From Saccharospirillaceae bacterium (GTDB taxonomy: Bacteria > Pseudomonadota > Gammaproteobacteria > Pseudomonadales > Oceanobacteraceae): a stretch of 64,000 nucleotides of DNA. Positions 8,810-19,327 of this stretch are shown here, piece by piece. The stretch lies in NCBI GenBank assembly GCA_022448365.1, contig JAKVCS010000001.1, forward strand, positions 248,001 through 312,000, given 5' to 3'. Position 1 is the first letter of the stretch; every line of letters begins with the position of its first letter. Both the position numbers and the translations under genes were made by a program. Below the pieces are notes generated by a model that searched no databases, was not told the DNA's origin, and worked only from the letters and a program-made list of their open reading frames with translations.

Positions 8810-9805
8810 TCACTGTTCGACGCTTAAAAAGCGATCTCTGCCTTGTTTTTTAGCGCGGTACAAATAGCTGTCGAGGAAGTCGAGAACCTGAGACAGTTTC
8901 AGTTCCTGATGAGGACGAGGAGTAACCGAGATATAGCTGCCTGAGGCAGTCAGTGGAACTACTTTGCCATGATCATTTTTTACCGCCATGCCATGAATGG
9001 CTTTTTGCACCCGGGCAACAACCGCATCTAGCTGATCCGGCTGACAACCGGGTAAAATCAGCGCAAATTCTTCACCACCCAAGCGACCCACATGGTCGGT
9101 TGGCCGCATTACTCCTTTCAGGGTTTTACACAACTGTTTCAGAACACGATCACCGGTACCGTGACCATGCACATCGTTGACTTGTTTAAAGTGATCGATA
9201 TCTAACAGAATCATGGCAAACACATGATATTGACGTTGGCCCCTCGACCATTCGCGGCAATAGGTGCGTTCAAAACCACGACGATTTTCCGCTCCGGTAA
9301 GCGGATCGGTCAGTGCCAGTCTCGCTTGCTCTTCCGATTGTTTCACCATCACCAGGCAGGCAGCAATCACCGCTGCCAGATGTTGCATAAAGTCGGTCGC
9401 CATACCCGGCTGAAAACGATCATCATTATTTGAATATAAACGCAGCTGACCGAGGTACAGATTATTCCGCATCAGAGGCAATGCCAGACCACTCTTCCAG
9501 GGAGGAGGAGGCGTTACGGCATGTGCTTCAATAATGGGAACACGGCTTTGGAATTCGAGTTGATTCAATAACACGCCCTGATCAATATCCAGCGCTTGCA
9601 ACATAGCCGCTTTCAATTCGCCGTCGGGATCGCAGACTTTCAGCGTGGCAGCATCGAGATCAAACTGGTCGGGCAACCCCTCCAGCAACAGAGTCAGAAA
9701 GTCCAGCCAGGTCTGGCAGGAAAGTAGTTGTAGTTCAAAAGCCTGCAGTCGCTTTAACAGCGCTTCATTGCGCCTGGCGTTTTCCAGCAGTTCCGTCAGA
9801 TCCAC
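8810..9805 (-). CDS. diguanylate cyclase with N-terminal DUF484 (GAF-like) domain
   Basis: A 331-residue protein. The N-terminal part (about 1-160) matches the DUF484/GAF-like sensory module ('LLKRLQAFELQLLSCQTWLDFL' region and a later 'AVIAACLVMVKQSEEQ' helix). The C-terminal GGDEF domain (about 165-331) has an intact active site 'GGEEF' near residue 243, preceded by 'RPTD' five residues earlier, which fits the RxxD inhibitory c-di-GMP site. It should make c-di-GMP from two GTP and be product-inhibited. No membrane segment is present, so it is cytosolic. The start is GTG at 9805, with AAGGAG about ten bases upstream. It is transcribed divergently from murI. Confidence 0.92.
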   Translation of the reverse strand: MDLTELLENARRNEALLKRLQAFELQLLSCQTWLDFLTLLLEGLPDQFDLDAATLKVCDPDGELKAAMLQALDIDQGVLLNQLEFQSRVPIIEAHAVTPPPPWKSGLALPLMRNNLYLGQLRLYSNNDDRFQPGMATDFMQHLAAVIAACLVMVKQSEEQARLALTDPLTGAENRRGFERTYCREWSRGQRQYHVFAMILLDIDHFKQVNDVHGHGTGDRVLKQLCKTLKGVMRPTDHVGRLGGEEFALILPGCQPDQLDAVVARVQKAIHGMAVKNDHGKVVPLTASGSYISVTPRPHQELKLSQVLDFLDSYLYRAKKQGRDRFLSVEQ

Positions 9806-9937
9806 GCGGGTACAGCTCCTTTATCAATTTAATCAGTATAGATGCTCGTTTCAATTTCACCTGCCATTCAATGAAATCGGCGGAAAAAAAACCGTTTCTT
9901 TGCTAGACTCTCGCGCTTTCATTTGTCCCGTAGCGAT

Positions 9938-10753
9938 ATGTCTCAAAGCGTCTTATTTTTTGACTCTGGTGTTGGTGGCCTCAGCGTATTGGCAGAAGTA
10001 CGCCAGCTCTGTCCGCAGCTGGAATTGCGCTACCTGATGGATGATGCCCAATTTCCTTATGGTCTGAAGCCTGACGATGCTTTGCAAAAACGGGTTGTTG
10101 AGGTTTGCCAGCAGGCAGTTAGCGCGTTTGCGCCAGACCTGCTGGTAATTGCCTGCAACACCGCCAGCACCCTGACGCTACCGCAGTTACGCCAGACAAT
10201 AGACATCCCGATTGTTGGGGTGGTACCTGCCATAAAACCCGCAGCCGCGTTGGCTAATGGTGGCCATATTGGCTTGCTTGCCACACCAGCAACGGTTGAC
10301 CGCCTGTACATCAAAGACCTGATTCAGGACTTCGCTGAACATTGCCAGGTGGTTCGCTTTGGCAGTTCGCAGTTGGTGCAATGGGCTGAAGATCATCTGC
10401 TCAATGACCAGCCCCTGACCCAACTGAAAGACCACCTGCAACCCTGGTTTAACGATTACCCAGCGATGTCTCATGTGGTGCTTGGTTGTACCCATTTCCC
10501 GCTACTGAAACAACAATTACGCCAGCACTGGCCGGCTATCAGCTGGATTGATTCGGGTGAGGCCATTGCCCGCAGGGTGGCTTCACTGCTGCAACAACCG
10601 TTAACGACCCCGTCTCAGATATCTGGACAAACCGCTGCCACGCACGCCGGAATGCACCTTTACTGGACTTCATCTCAGCCACATCAACCCGGCGCAGAAC
10701 GTTTTCTGCGACAGCTGGGCGAACTGCAGGACGTAAGGTCTTTGCCGTGCTGA
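9938..10753 (+). CDS. murI: glutamate racemase
   Basis: Converts L-glutamate to D-glutamate for peptidoglycan synthesis, in the cytosol and without cofactor. From the ATG at 9938 it encodes 271 residues, a normal length for MurI. The N-terminal 'FFDSGVGGLSVL' and both catalytic cysteines are present: 'ACNTAST' (Cys near residue 73) and 'GCTHFP' (Cys near residue 185). An in-frame TTG at 9923 would add five residues, but the ATG gives the standard N-terminus. It lies divergent from the diguanylate cyclase and about 100 bases upstream of folE, which has its own promoter-like sequence. Confidence 0.96.
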   Translation: MSQSVLFFDSGVGGLSVLAEVRQLCPQLELRYLMDDAQFPYGLKPDDALQKRVVEVCQQAVSAFAPDLLVIACNTASTLTLPQLRQTIDIPIVGVVPAIKPAAALANGGHIGLLATPATVDRLYIKDLIQDFAEHCQVVRFGSSQLVQWAEDHLLNDQPLTQLKDHLQPWFNDYPAMSHVVLGCTHFPLLKQQLRQHWPAISWIDSGEAIARRVASLLQQPLTTPSQISGQTAATHAGMHLYWTSSQPHQPGAERFLRQLGELQDVRSLPC

Positions 10754-10784
10754 AACTGAAAATTCTTATACAATCAACCAGCCG

Positions 10785-10814
10785 TTGTATAACTTTTTAA
10801 TTTTTGAGTAAAAT
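10785..10814 (+). promoter_or_regulatory. candidate sigma70 promoter of folE
   Basis: TTGTAT at 10785-10790 and TAAAAT at 10809-10814, separated by 18 bases, lie 44 bases before the folE start in an AT-rich gap. Seen by eye; a reasonable but unproven promoter. Confidence 0.5.
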
Positions 10815-10857
10815 ACACAACTTATTATCAAGTCAGCAACCGAATAACGGAAACTTC

Positions 10858-11409
10858 ATGTCGAATCTTGATCAACACTACCGCCAGATTCTCAGCGAAC
10901 TGGGCGAAGACGTTAACCGCGAAGGCTTATTAGATACGCCCAAACGTGCTGCTAAAGCCATGCAATACCTAACCAGCGGTTACACCACCAGCCTCGAAGA
11001 AGTGGTCAATGGTGCGGTTTTTACCAGTGATAACGATGAAATGGTGGTGGTCGAAGGCATCGAATTCTATTCCATGTGTGAACACCACATGCTGCCGTTC
11101 CTTGGTAAAGCGCACATTGGCTACCTACCCAATGGCAAAGTACTGGGGTTATCTAAATTCGCACGAATTGTTGATGTGTTTGCCCGTCGTTTCCAGATTC
11201 AGGAAAACATGACCAAGCAAATAGCCGATGCAGTAACGGAAGTTACCGGCTGTCGTGGCGTCGGTGTGATCATCGAAGCGAAACACATGTGTATGATGAT
11301 GCGCGGTGTACAGAAACAAAACTCCATGATGCGTACGTCTGTGATGCAAGGTGACTTCCGCGACAACCAGTCAACCCGCACTGAGTTTATGCGCTTGATT
11401 GGAATGTAA
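10858..11409 (+). CDS. folE: GTP cyclohydrolase I (type IA)
   Basis: Catalyses GTP to 7,8-dihydroneopterin triphosphate, the first step of folate synthesis. From the ATG at 10858 it encodes 183 residues; a TTG at 10804 would add an unlikely AT-rich leader. The zinc-site motif 'CEHHMLPF', the segment '[20 protein letters not shown]' and '[12 protein letters not shown]', together with the third zinc ligand Cys in 'GCRGVGV', are all present, so it should be an active zinc enzyme. The length is like the shorter Pseudomonas-type FolE rather than the 222-residue E. coli enzyme. It is followed after about 40 bases by cls. Confidence 0.96.
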   Translation: MSNLDQHYRQILSELGEDVNREGLLDTPKRAAKAMQYLTSGYTTSLEEVVNGAVFTSDNDEMVVVEGIEFYSMCEHHMLPFLGKAHIGYLPNGKVLGLSKFARIVDVFARRFQIQENMTKQIADAVTEVTGCRGVGVIIEAKHMCMMMRGVQKQNSMMRTSVMQGDFRDNQSTRTEFMRLIGM

Positions 11410-11451
11410 CTTTACTCTGATAATCATCGCAGCAACAAATTCGGAGCTGCG

Positions 11452-12879
11452 ATGACTTTACCCGATTGGTGGTTAGCCACACTTTCTCTTTATCTCTTAG
11501 GCACCGCCTTCGCACTTGATGCCGTTTGGCAGGGACGAACCGCACAAGGAACCATCGCCTGGCTCGTTGTACTGATCTTTATCCCGATGGTTGGCATTCC
11601 GCTGTATTTACTATTCGGCAGCCGTAAATTTCACGGTTACCGACTGGCGCGTCGTCGTGGAGACGCCCGTCTTAATGCACTGAACCATCAAATTCGCCTC
11701 TCGTTAATGCCTTTTGCCAGCCCTGCGAACGCCATTACTCAGCCGCTTTATAATCTCTTTCGTTTGCCAATGACACACAGTAATCACTGTCAATTACTGA
11801 TTAATGGCGAGCAAACTTTCGCAGCAATGGAGCAAGCGATTCGTCAGGCAAACCATTCCATCTGCGTACAATTTTATATCGTCCGGGATGACGCTACTGG
11901 CCAACAGCTGGCCGATGCGCTAATCGAAAAAGCGCAGCAAGGTATTCAGGTGTATTTCCTCTACGATGAGATTGGTAGCCATGGCCTGAGTACCACGTTT
12001 ACAGAAAAACTGGCGAATGCCGGCGTGCGTATTTCACGATTTAATGCATTACAACTGCGCCATCGTTTGCAGATTAATTTCCGCAATCACCGTAAATTAA
12101 TGCTGATTGATGGCGAACGATGCTTTATTGGCGGCATCAACCTGGGCGATGAATACCTCAATAAGAATCACCAGTGGCGCGATACACATATACAGATTCA
12201 CGGTCCGTCGGCGTTAACCTTTCAATTATCTTTTATTGAAGACTGGTACTGGGCGACGCAATATCTTCCGCGGTTAAAATGGCAGCCAGTGGCTGCCATC
12301 AATTCGCCAGATAATCGTCCATCAGACAGCGACAACACCAGCCACAGCGCGGTAATGTGCATTAATACCGGTCCGGCAGATAACCAGGAAAGTGCCAGCT
12401 TATTTTTCAGCCATTTGATCCACCAGGCAAAAAAACGCGTATGGATTGCCACCCCCTACTTCGTGCCAGACATCGCCACTCTATCGGCATTGAGGCTGGC
12501 TGCTCTGAAAGGTCTCGATGTCAAAGTCCTGCTACCCGCCCGCACCGATAAATGGCTGGTACAACAAGCGATGGGCAGTTATGTCGAAGAACTGAGTCCT
12601 TGTGGTGTGCAGTTTTATCACTATCAGCCGGGCTTTATGCATCAAAAGGTGCTGTTAATTGACGAGCACTGGAGTTCAATTGGCAGTGCTAATCTTGATA
12701 ACCGATCGTTACGGATTAATTTCGAGGCCAATGCACTCATCTTTGATGAGCAGTTTGCAGCCCAGATTGAAACGATGTTGCAACAGGATCTGGAACAATC
12801 GTTGCCTTTGGCGGTTAACAACAGTCGCATCAAACGATTAATAACTAAAACAGCACGCTTAAGCGCACCAATTTTGTAA
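11452..12879 (+). CDS. cls: cardiolipin synthase (phospholipase D family)
   Basis: A 475-residue membrane-associated enzyme that makes cardiolipin by transferring phosphatidyl groups. Two N-terminal hydrophobic segments (about 6-24 and 34-54) anchor it in the inner membrane. Both HKD catalytic motifs are intact: 'HRKLMLIDGERCFIGGINLGDEY' region near residue 216 and 'HQKVLLIDEHWSSIGSANLD' near residue 397. Length and layout fit the ClsA/ClsB-like bacterial group; which paralogue it is cannot be settled here. It follows folE by about 40 bases on the same strand and is followed by about 250 bases without a gene. Confidence 0.93.
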   Translation: MTLPDWWLATLSLYLLGTAFALDAVWQGRTAQGTIAWLVVLIFIPMVGIPLYLLFGSRKFHGYRLARRRGDARLNALNHQIRLSLMPFASPANAITQPLYNLFRLPMTHSNHCQLLINGEQTFAAMEQAIRQANHSICVQFYIVRDDATGQQLADALIEKAQQGIQVYFLYDEIGSHGLSTTFTEKLANAGVRISRFNALQLRHRLQINFRNHRKLMLIDGERCFIGGINLGDEYLNKNHQWRDTHIQIHGPSALTFQLSFIEDWYWATQYLPRLKWQPVAAINSPDNRPSDSDNTSHSAVMCINTGPADNQESASLFFSHLIHQAKKRVWIATPYFVPDIATLSALRLAALKGLDVKVLLPARTDKWLVQQAMGSYVEELSPCGVQFYHYQPGFMHQKVLLIDEHWSSIGSANLDNRSLRINFEANALIFDEQFAAQIETMLQQDLEQSLPLAVNNSRIKRLITKTARLSAPIL

Positions 12880-13059
12880 TGACTGCAATCCTGAAGTTTG
12901 CCTTTAACAAACTCTGTTTGAAAATAATTCCACTGAACGAGATCAGATCAAAATTAATTCTTTTTAATTAGACAAAAATACCAACATCATAAAATCGATC
13001 ACTTGATGCCTACGTTGGTTACCTAACTACGACGTAATAAAAGCTGATATCCGGGGTTT

Positions 13060-13071
13060 ATTTGATCAAAT
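13060..13071. repeat. 12-bp perfect palindrome upstream of the chalcone-isomerase-like gene
   Basis: ATTTGATCAAAT is a perfect palindrome about 65 bases before the gene starting at 13135, in AT-rich noncoding DNA. It has the shape of a dimeric regulator's operator; no regulator is assigned. A further GTCAAAT follows immediately, giving a partial repeat. Confidence 0.3.
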
Positions 13072-13134
13072 AGTCAAATCCGATTACCTTAAACCTCCCA
13101 AGGAGCATAACAATAACTATAAGAGGCTATGTCA

Positions 13135-13731
13135 ATGAGGCTATTACAGGCATTCATATTGGCTACAAGTTTGCTTGCCCTGACAAGTCAGGCGCGCACC
13201 ATCGCCAGCACCGATTTTTCTGAAATTCTTCCTCCAGCTGCCGAACAGCCACAACTGCACCTTAATGGTGCCTCCATCCGCAGTTATTACTATCTGGTTG
13301 ATACTTACATTGGCCTGCTATACATGGAAAATCCGGCAAACAGCGCCGAAGCTATTATCAATGACGAAGGCTACAAACGCATCATGTATCACATCTTGGT
13401 ACACCGGGTTTCAGGCCGTCGCATTGCAAAAGCCATGTACGATGCCTTGCAGCTGAATGTATCTCGCGAGGAAGCCATTCAACTCGAAGACCGCCTGGAC
13501 CAGTTGGTAAAAATGTTCGATGCAAAAATGAAACGTGGTGATGAAGGGTATGTCGATTACGTCCCCGGTGTGGGTTCAAGAATCGTCATTAAAAACGAAG
13601 TAAAAGGCATCTTGCCGGGTAAAGACCTGTACGACGCACTGCTGAAAATCTGGGTGGGGGAAAATCCGGTGTCACGTCGCTTTAAACAAGAAATTTTGGA
13701 TTACAATCAGGACCAGCTGGCCTCAGACTGA
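13135..13731 (+). CDS. secreted chalcone-isomerase-like protein
   Basis: Encodes 198 residues from the ATG at 13135, which has AGAGGC seven bases upstream; the ATG at 13129 adds two residues. A signal peptide (about residues 1-21, ending 'LTSQA') leads to a domain with the pattern of bacterial chalcone-isomerase-like proteins: 'LNGASIRSYYYLVDTYIGLL', then 'MYHILVHRVSGRRIAKAM', and 'VPGVGSRIVIKNEVKGILPG' near the C-terminus. Bacterial members lack a known flavonoid substrate and may bind lipids or fatty acids in the periplasm. From memory, they often occur with SDR, DUF1365 and cyclopropane-fatty-acid synthase genes; here only the SDR follows, 81 bases downstream. Confidence 0.82.
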   Translation: MRLLQAFILATSLLALTSQARTIASTDFSEILPPAAEQPQLHLNGASIRSYYYLVDTYIGLLYMENPANSAEAIINDEGYKRIMYHILVHRVSGRRIAKAMYDALQLNVSREEAIQLEDRLDQLVKMFDAKMKRGDEGYVDYVPGVGSRIVIKNEVKGILPGKDLYDALLKIWVGENPVSRRFKQEILDYNQDQLASD

Positions 13732-13812
13732 CGCTTTTCGCTCTTTACAGCGGCGGTTTGATATCAGACTCTTTGGTTAATTATTACCGACTAATAAAAA
13801 TCAGGGTTTGAT

Positions 13813-14556
13813 ATGTCTGAAAAAGTTGTGATTACCGGAGCATCATCCGGTATTGGCGCCGCACTTGCGTGGCAATATGCTGCTAAAGGCTGTGACATTG
13901 CCTTGTGCGCCCGCCGTCAAGACAAGCTGCAGCAATTGTGTGAGCAACTGCAAAAGCAATATCCTCATCAGCAGTTTATTCATGAGTCTCTTGATGTTGC
14001 ACAATTGGACACCGTTGCCGATGTATTCGGACGTCTGAAATCACGCCTTGGACAACTGGATATCGTAATTGCCAATGCCGGCATCACCGATGTAAGAGCC
14101 ACAGGCAATGGCCAACTGGACAAAGATATTCGCATTATTAACACCAATTTGCTTGGTGCTATCGCAACCATCGATGCTGCGGTTGCTATTTTCCGGGAGC
14201 AGAAAAAAGGCCACCTGGTGGGTATCTCTTCGTTCTCCGCCTTCCGGGGTATTCCCGGCAGTGCAGCGTACTCCTCCAGCAAGGCGGCATTGACCAATTA
14301 TCTTCAAGCTGTCGGTACCGAGCTATTTAGAAAAAATATTAAAGTGACTTGTATTCACCCTGGATTTATTAATACCGACATCTCCGACAATATGGAAAAA
14401 TTCCCGTTTGTTATCGAGGCAGATAAAGCCGCGAGTGCCATGGTGAAAGCGATCAACCAAGGAAAAAAGAATGCTACCGTGCCATCGTGGCCGTGGGCGA
14501 TCTTAAAAGGTGTGATGCCGAGGTTGCCAGATGCTATCATTTCGAAGGTTTTCTGA
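13813..14556 (+). CDS. short-chain dehydrogenase/reductase
   Basis: A 247-residue classical SDR. The dinucleotide-binding 'TGASSGIG' is at residues 8-15, 'NAG' follows strand four, the catalytic Ser lies in 'GISSFSAFRG' and the catalytic 'YSSSK' near residue 153 supplies Tyr and Lys. It should reduce or oxidise an unidentified alcohol/carbonyl using NAD(P)(H). The 'ARRQDKL' after the second strand (Arg residues) hints at NADPH preference. It follows the chalcone-isomerase-like gene on the same strand, so the two may act on a common lipid. The substrate is unknown. Confidence 0.9.
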   Translation: MSEKVVITGASSGIGAALAWQYAAKGCDIALCARRQDKLQQLCEQLQKQYPHQQFIHESLDVAQLDTVADVFGRLKSRLGQLDIVIANAGITDVRATGNGQLDKDIRIINTNLLGAIATIDAAVAIFREQKKGHLVGISSFSAFRGIPGSAAYSSSKAALTNYLQAVGTELFRKNIKVTCIHPGFINTDISDNMEKFPFVIEADKAASAMVKAINQGKKNATVPSWPWAILKGVMPRLPDAIISKVF

Positions 14557-14586
14557 TCACAACATAATAATCTTTCGGTTAGGCGC

Positions 14587-14617
14587 GAGACGCGCTTGAA
14601 TTATAGAACGTCGTCTC
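14587..14617. repeat. 6-bp inverted repeat after the SDR gene
   Basis: GAGACG at 14587-14592 and CGTCTC at 14612-14617 can pair around a 19-base loop. It sits between the convergent SDR gene and the small membrane-protein gene, so it could be a weak bidirectional transcription end, although no T-run follows. Confidence 0.25.
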
Positions 14618-14631
14618 TTGCCCTTGTCTGC

Positions 14632-15009
14632 TTACATTATGCCAAGCAAACCAAAAACTCCGATGGGTAATAGCAGTGTCCACTGGGGTAACGTTATAAA
14701 CGTTTTGAAATTAAAAAAATACCAGCCAACACCAATAAACACTAGCGAGAAAATAATAAAGGCAACCGAGATACCGCCGATAATATTTTCAAGCGAACTT
14801 ACGTTAAACCAACCCACATACGTCAATACCAGTCCACACATAATCAGAGTGACTGATACCATATGCCAACAGGCGATCAGTGTTGCTTTAGGGATGTCGG
14901 GCAGATCGGATTTAAGAAACGGCCTAATCGGATCCAGCTGACCAGCAAAAACATGCACACAGGATGTGAATAAGCAGATTAATCCTGCCATAAAAATCCA
15001 AATATTCAT
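14632..15009 (-). CDS. small four-helix membrane protein, function unknown
   Basis: A 125-residue protein made almost entirely of four hydrophobic segments (about 4-22, 45-66, 75-98, 105-123). His residues sit in the first two helices ('TSCVHVFAG' and 'ACWHMVSVT'). The ATG at 15009 has an excellent Shine-Dalgarno (AAGGAG five bases upstream), which supports a real gene. I do not recognise a named family with certainty; it resembles small uncharacterised inner-membrane proteins that begin with a similar 'H...G' helix. The surrounding DNA is AT-richer than the neighbouring housekeeping genes. Confidence 0.7.
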   Translation of the reverse strand: MNIWIFMAGLICLFTSCVHVFAGQLDPIRPFLKSDLPDIPKATLIACWHMVSVTLIMCGLVLTYVGWFNVSSLENIIGGISVAFIIFSLVFIGVGWYFFNFKTFITLPQWTLLLPIGVFGLLGIM

Positions 15010-15112
15010 AAAAACTCCTTACAACAATAGCGACGTATAACCAATGAATGAAGACCTGCCAACATGCACAAGAAAAAGTGCCCTGCTATTAACAGCCTAC
15101 CCCAGGATTTTG

Positions 15113-15613
15113 CTAGGCAGGTGGTAGCATTTTCAGCGTTGCTGGCACGATTAACTTGTGCATTGGTGTAATAAAAAACATATACAGTTTTCCTAGTGTA
15201 TTTTTTATATGAACAACCGTGCTGGCGTAAACCTTGACCTGACTACCTGTTGGTTCAATGTAAAATGACACCTTAACATTTAAGTGTTTATCACAATCTT
15301 CAAGTATCACTTCATTTTGCGAATGAAAGTGAAGGGTAAAAATTCCCACCCGATCACCTACCTTATAATCGTTCGCAGCCTTAGAGGAATCAATATCGGA
15401 TAACAAACCAAGATCTTTCAGACCAAATTTTGAAACAATCTTATTGCGCAGAGACATCAAGGAGTTGATCCACTCAGGCGAATTGTTAGCGACGGACAGG
15501 AATACATCTAAAGCTGACTGGTTTTCGTAACGAGTTACAGATGTGAAGCAATCAGAAAAATAGGCGCCTGCGACGTATGAAACGACCTCTGATTCGGCAG
15601 GAATAGGTTCCAT
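15113..15613 (-). CDS. DUF2867 family protein
   Basis: A 166-residue protein matching DUF2867 by pattern: an early 'GAYFSDCF', a mid-domain 'YKVGDRVGIFTL', then 'NEVILEDCDKHLNVKVSF', and the ending 'TVVHIKNTLGKLYMFFITPMHKLIVPATL'. These are cytosolic proteins of unknown biochemistry, sometimes fused to or near NAD-dependent epimerase-like proteins. The ATG at 15613 is preceded by GAGGA at seven bases. It lies about 100 bases upstream of the small membrane protein gene on the same strand; they may form an operon. The family is recognised from memory; the function is not known. Confidence 0.75.
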   Translation of the reverse strand: MEPIPAESEVVSYVAGAYFSDCFTSVTRYENQSALDVFLSVANNSPEWINSLMSLRNKIVSKFGLKDLGLLSDIDSSKAANDYKVGDRVGIFTLHFHSQNEVILEDCDKHLNVKVSFYIEPTGSQVKVYASTVVHIKNTLGKLYMFFITPMHKLIVPATLKMLPPA

Positions 15614-15990
15614 AAAGCTTTCCTCATAATGAATATGGCGCCTCGATAAGAGACGAGAGCCAGTTGATAAAAATGTGTAGCAAAGTACAACTGAGCCAAC
15701 GGTGCAAAATTCCGGTTTAATTTCTTGTTACGTGCCATGTTTATACACTCAACTTGATCATGTTACTCCTCCCTGGCATTGAGTCTTTCGCTGCTACTGG
15801 CCGGAAATATTCCCGCCAGCTCTTACTCTTCGCCACATCAAATTGAAGCGTCTCTTCACTCTTACTAAACACGTCGTTGAAACCGTCATCTCACCTTACA
15901 TCAATAACACAACACAGATAATGATAAAATTAGTATTAATGTATTATTTTGTTCCACTCAAAACAACAATCAAACATCTGATAAGCACAA

Positions 15991-16014
15991 AAAAACCGCC
16001 CGAAGGCGGTTTTG
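15991..16014 (-). terminator. intrinsic terminator of guaBA
   Basis: Read on the minus strand, AAAACCGCC and GGCGGTTTT form a nine-pair stem around the stable TTCG tetraloop, followed by a run of T. It lies 30 bases past the guaA stop. Most of the rest of 15614-15990 shows no convincing gene: short open frames there lack ribosome binding sites. Confidence 0.9.
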
Positions 16015-16043
16015 TTAGCAGAGCTTAATCTTCCGAGGGAGGT

Positions 16044-17624
16044 TTATTCCCACTCAATCGTAGCCGGTGGCTTAGACGAGACGTCGTAAGTCACACGAGA
16101 TACGTGCTCAATCTCGTTAATAATACGGTTAGAAACCTTCTCCAGCAGCTCATACGGCAGGTGTGCCCAGCGCGCTGTCATAAAGTCTACCGTTTCTACC
16201 GCACGAATCGCGATTACCCATTCGTAACGACGTGCATCACCCACAACTCCTACCGATTTCTGGGGAATAAATACCGCAAACGCCTGCGACGTTTTGTGGT
16301 ACCAGTCGAAGTTATGCAGCTCTTCGATAAAGATGGCATCCGCTTCACGCAGAATATCGGCGTATTCTTTCTTCACTTCACCAAGAATACGAACACCTAA
16401 ACCCGGACCCGGGAATGGGTGACGGTAAACCATGTCATATGGCAGACCTAATTCCAGACCAATTTTACGCACTTCGTCTTTAAACAGCTCGCGCAGTGGT
16501 TCTACCAGTTCCATTTTCATGTCTTCTGGCAGGCCGCCCACATTGTGGTGCGATTTAATCACGTGTGCTTTGCCGGTCTTAGCCGCAGCCGATTCGATCA
16601 CATCCGGGTAGATGGTGCCCTGCGCCAGGAAGTTAACCCCCTGCAGCTTGTTCGACTCTTCATCGAATACTTCGATAAAGGTGTTGCCGATGATTTTACG
16701 CTTCTGTTCCGGGTCGGATACCCCTTCCAGTTTACTGAGGAACAGCTCTTCGGAGTCAGAACGAATGACTTTAACGCCCATGTTCTTGGCGAACATGTCC
16801 ATAACCATATCGCCTTCGTTTTTGCGCAGCAGGCCGTTGTCAACGAACACACAGGTCAACTGATCGCCAATGGCTTTGTGCAGCAGCGCTGCCACAACAG
16901 AAGAATCGACACCGCCAGACAGACCCAGCAGTACTTTCTGGTCACCGACCTGAGCTTTCACTTTTTCGATCTGGTCTTCGATTATTTTTGCCGGAGTCCA
17001 CAGCGCTTCACTACCACAGATGTCCATCACGAAATGTTCCAGTAAGCGCTTACCCTGAAGAGTGTGCGTTACTTCCGGGTGGAACTGAACACCAAAGAAG
17101 TTTTTCTCAGCGTGATACATACCAGCAATCGGACAGCTTGGTGTAGACGCCATCAGCTCGAAACCTTCCGGCATGGCGGTTACTTTGTCACCGTGGCTCA
17201 TCCAGACATCCAGCAGTGATTTGCCGGACTCTGCATCAACGTGGTCTTTGATGTCTTTTAACAGCTCACTGCTGCCTTCAACCGCGATTTGGGCGTAACC
17301 GAATTCACGAACATCAGAACCTTCAACTTTACCGCCGAGCTGCTCTGACATAGTTTGCATGCCGTAACAAATACCCAGCACCGGCAGGCCAAGTTCAAAC
17401 ACAACTTGTGGTGCACGCGGTGAGCCTTCTTCGGTGACCGACTCAGGGCCGCCCGCCAGAATAATACCGGTCGGGTTGTATTCGCGGATTTCCGCTTCGT
17501 CCATATCCCAGGCACGGATTTCGGAAAATACACCAATTTCACGTACGCGACGTGCAATCAGCTGTGTGTACTGAGAACCGAAGTCGAGAATCAGAATACG
17601 TTGAGCGTGGATGTCTTGAGACAT
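16044..17624 (-). CDS. guaA: GMP synthase (glutamine-hydrolysing)
   Basis: Converts XMP, glutamine and ATP to GMP, the final step of guanine nucleotide synthesis. The 526-residue length is standard. The N-terminal class I glutamine amidotransferase domain has '[16 protein letters not shown]', the nucleophile in 'GICYGMQ' (Cys near 86) and the His/Glu pair in 'FHPEVTHT'. The ATP pyrophosphatase domain has the PP-loop '[11 protein letters not shown]' near residue 233, and the dimerisation domain ends in 'PPATIEWE'. It follows guaB by 128 bases on the same strand; that gap contains a bulged hairpin. Confidence 0.98.
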   Translation of the reverse strand: MSQDIHAQRILILDFGSQYTQLIARRVREIGVFSEIRAWDMDEAEIREYNPTGIILAGGPESVTEEGSPRAPQVVFELGLPVLGICYGMQTMSEQLGGKVEGSDVREFGYAQIAVEGSSELLKDIKDHVDAESGKSLLDVWMSHGDKVTAMPEGFELMASTPSCPIAGMYHAEKNFFGVQFHPEVTHTLQGKRLLEHFVMDICGSEALWTPAKIIEDQIEKVKAQVGDQKVLLGLSGGVDSSVVAALLHKAIGDQLTCVFVDNGLLRKNEGDMVMDMFAKNMGVKVIRSDSEELFLSKLEGVSDPEQKRKIIGNTFIEVFDEESNKLQGVNFLAQGTIYPDVIESAAAKTGKAHVIKSHHNVGGLPEDMKMELVEPLRELFKDEVRKIGLELGLPYDMVYRHPFPGPGLGVRILGEVKKEYADILREADAIFIEELHNFDWYHKTSQAFAVFIPQKSVGVVGDARRYEWVIAIRAVETVDFMTARWAHLPYELLEKVSNRIINEIEHVSRVTYDVSSKPPATIEWE

Positions 17625-17664
17625 AAAACAACACCAAATTTTAACTTTTGCAAAAACGAAAACG

Positions 17665-17687
17665 GGGATGAAAAAGTTTCACCCCCT
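17665..17687 (-). other. bulged hairpin between guaB and guaA
   Basis: In the guaB-guaA gap, GGGG(A)TGAAA and TTTCACCCC can form a stem of nine pairs with one bulged base. On the guaBA transcript it lies about 40 bases before the guaA start and is followed by a short T-run and AT-rich DNA. It could act as a partial intra-operon terminator or a processing site; there is no direct evidence. Confidence 0.35.
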
Positions 17688-17752
17688 TTTAAAATCGATC
17701 GCCATTATACACCAAACCACGGTGTAATATTTCGAACCTGACCGTTTGGTCA

Positions 17753-19327
<1,575 letters not shown>

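Noticed and set aside
15535-15738. 67-codon open frame on the minus strand upstream of the DUF2867 gene
   Set aside because: It overlaps the DUF2867 start, has no ribosome binding site, and its peptide shows no family resemblance.
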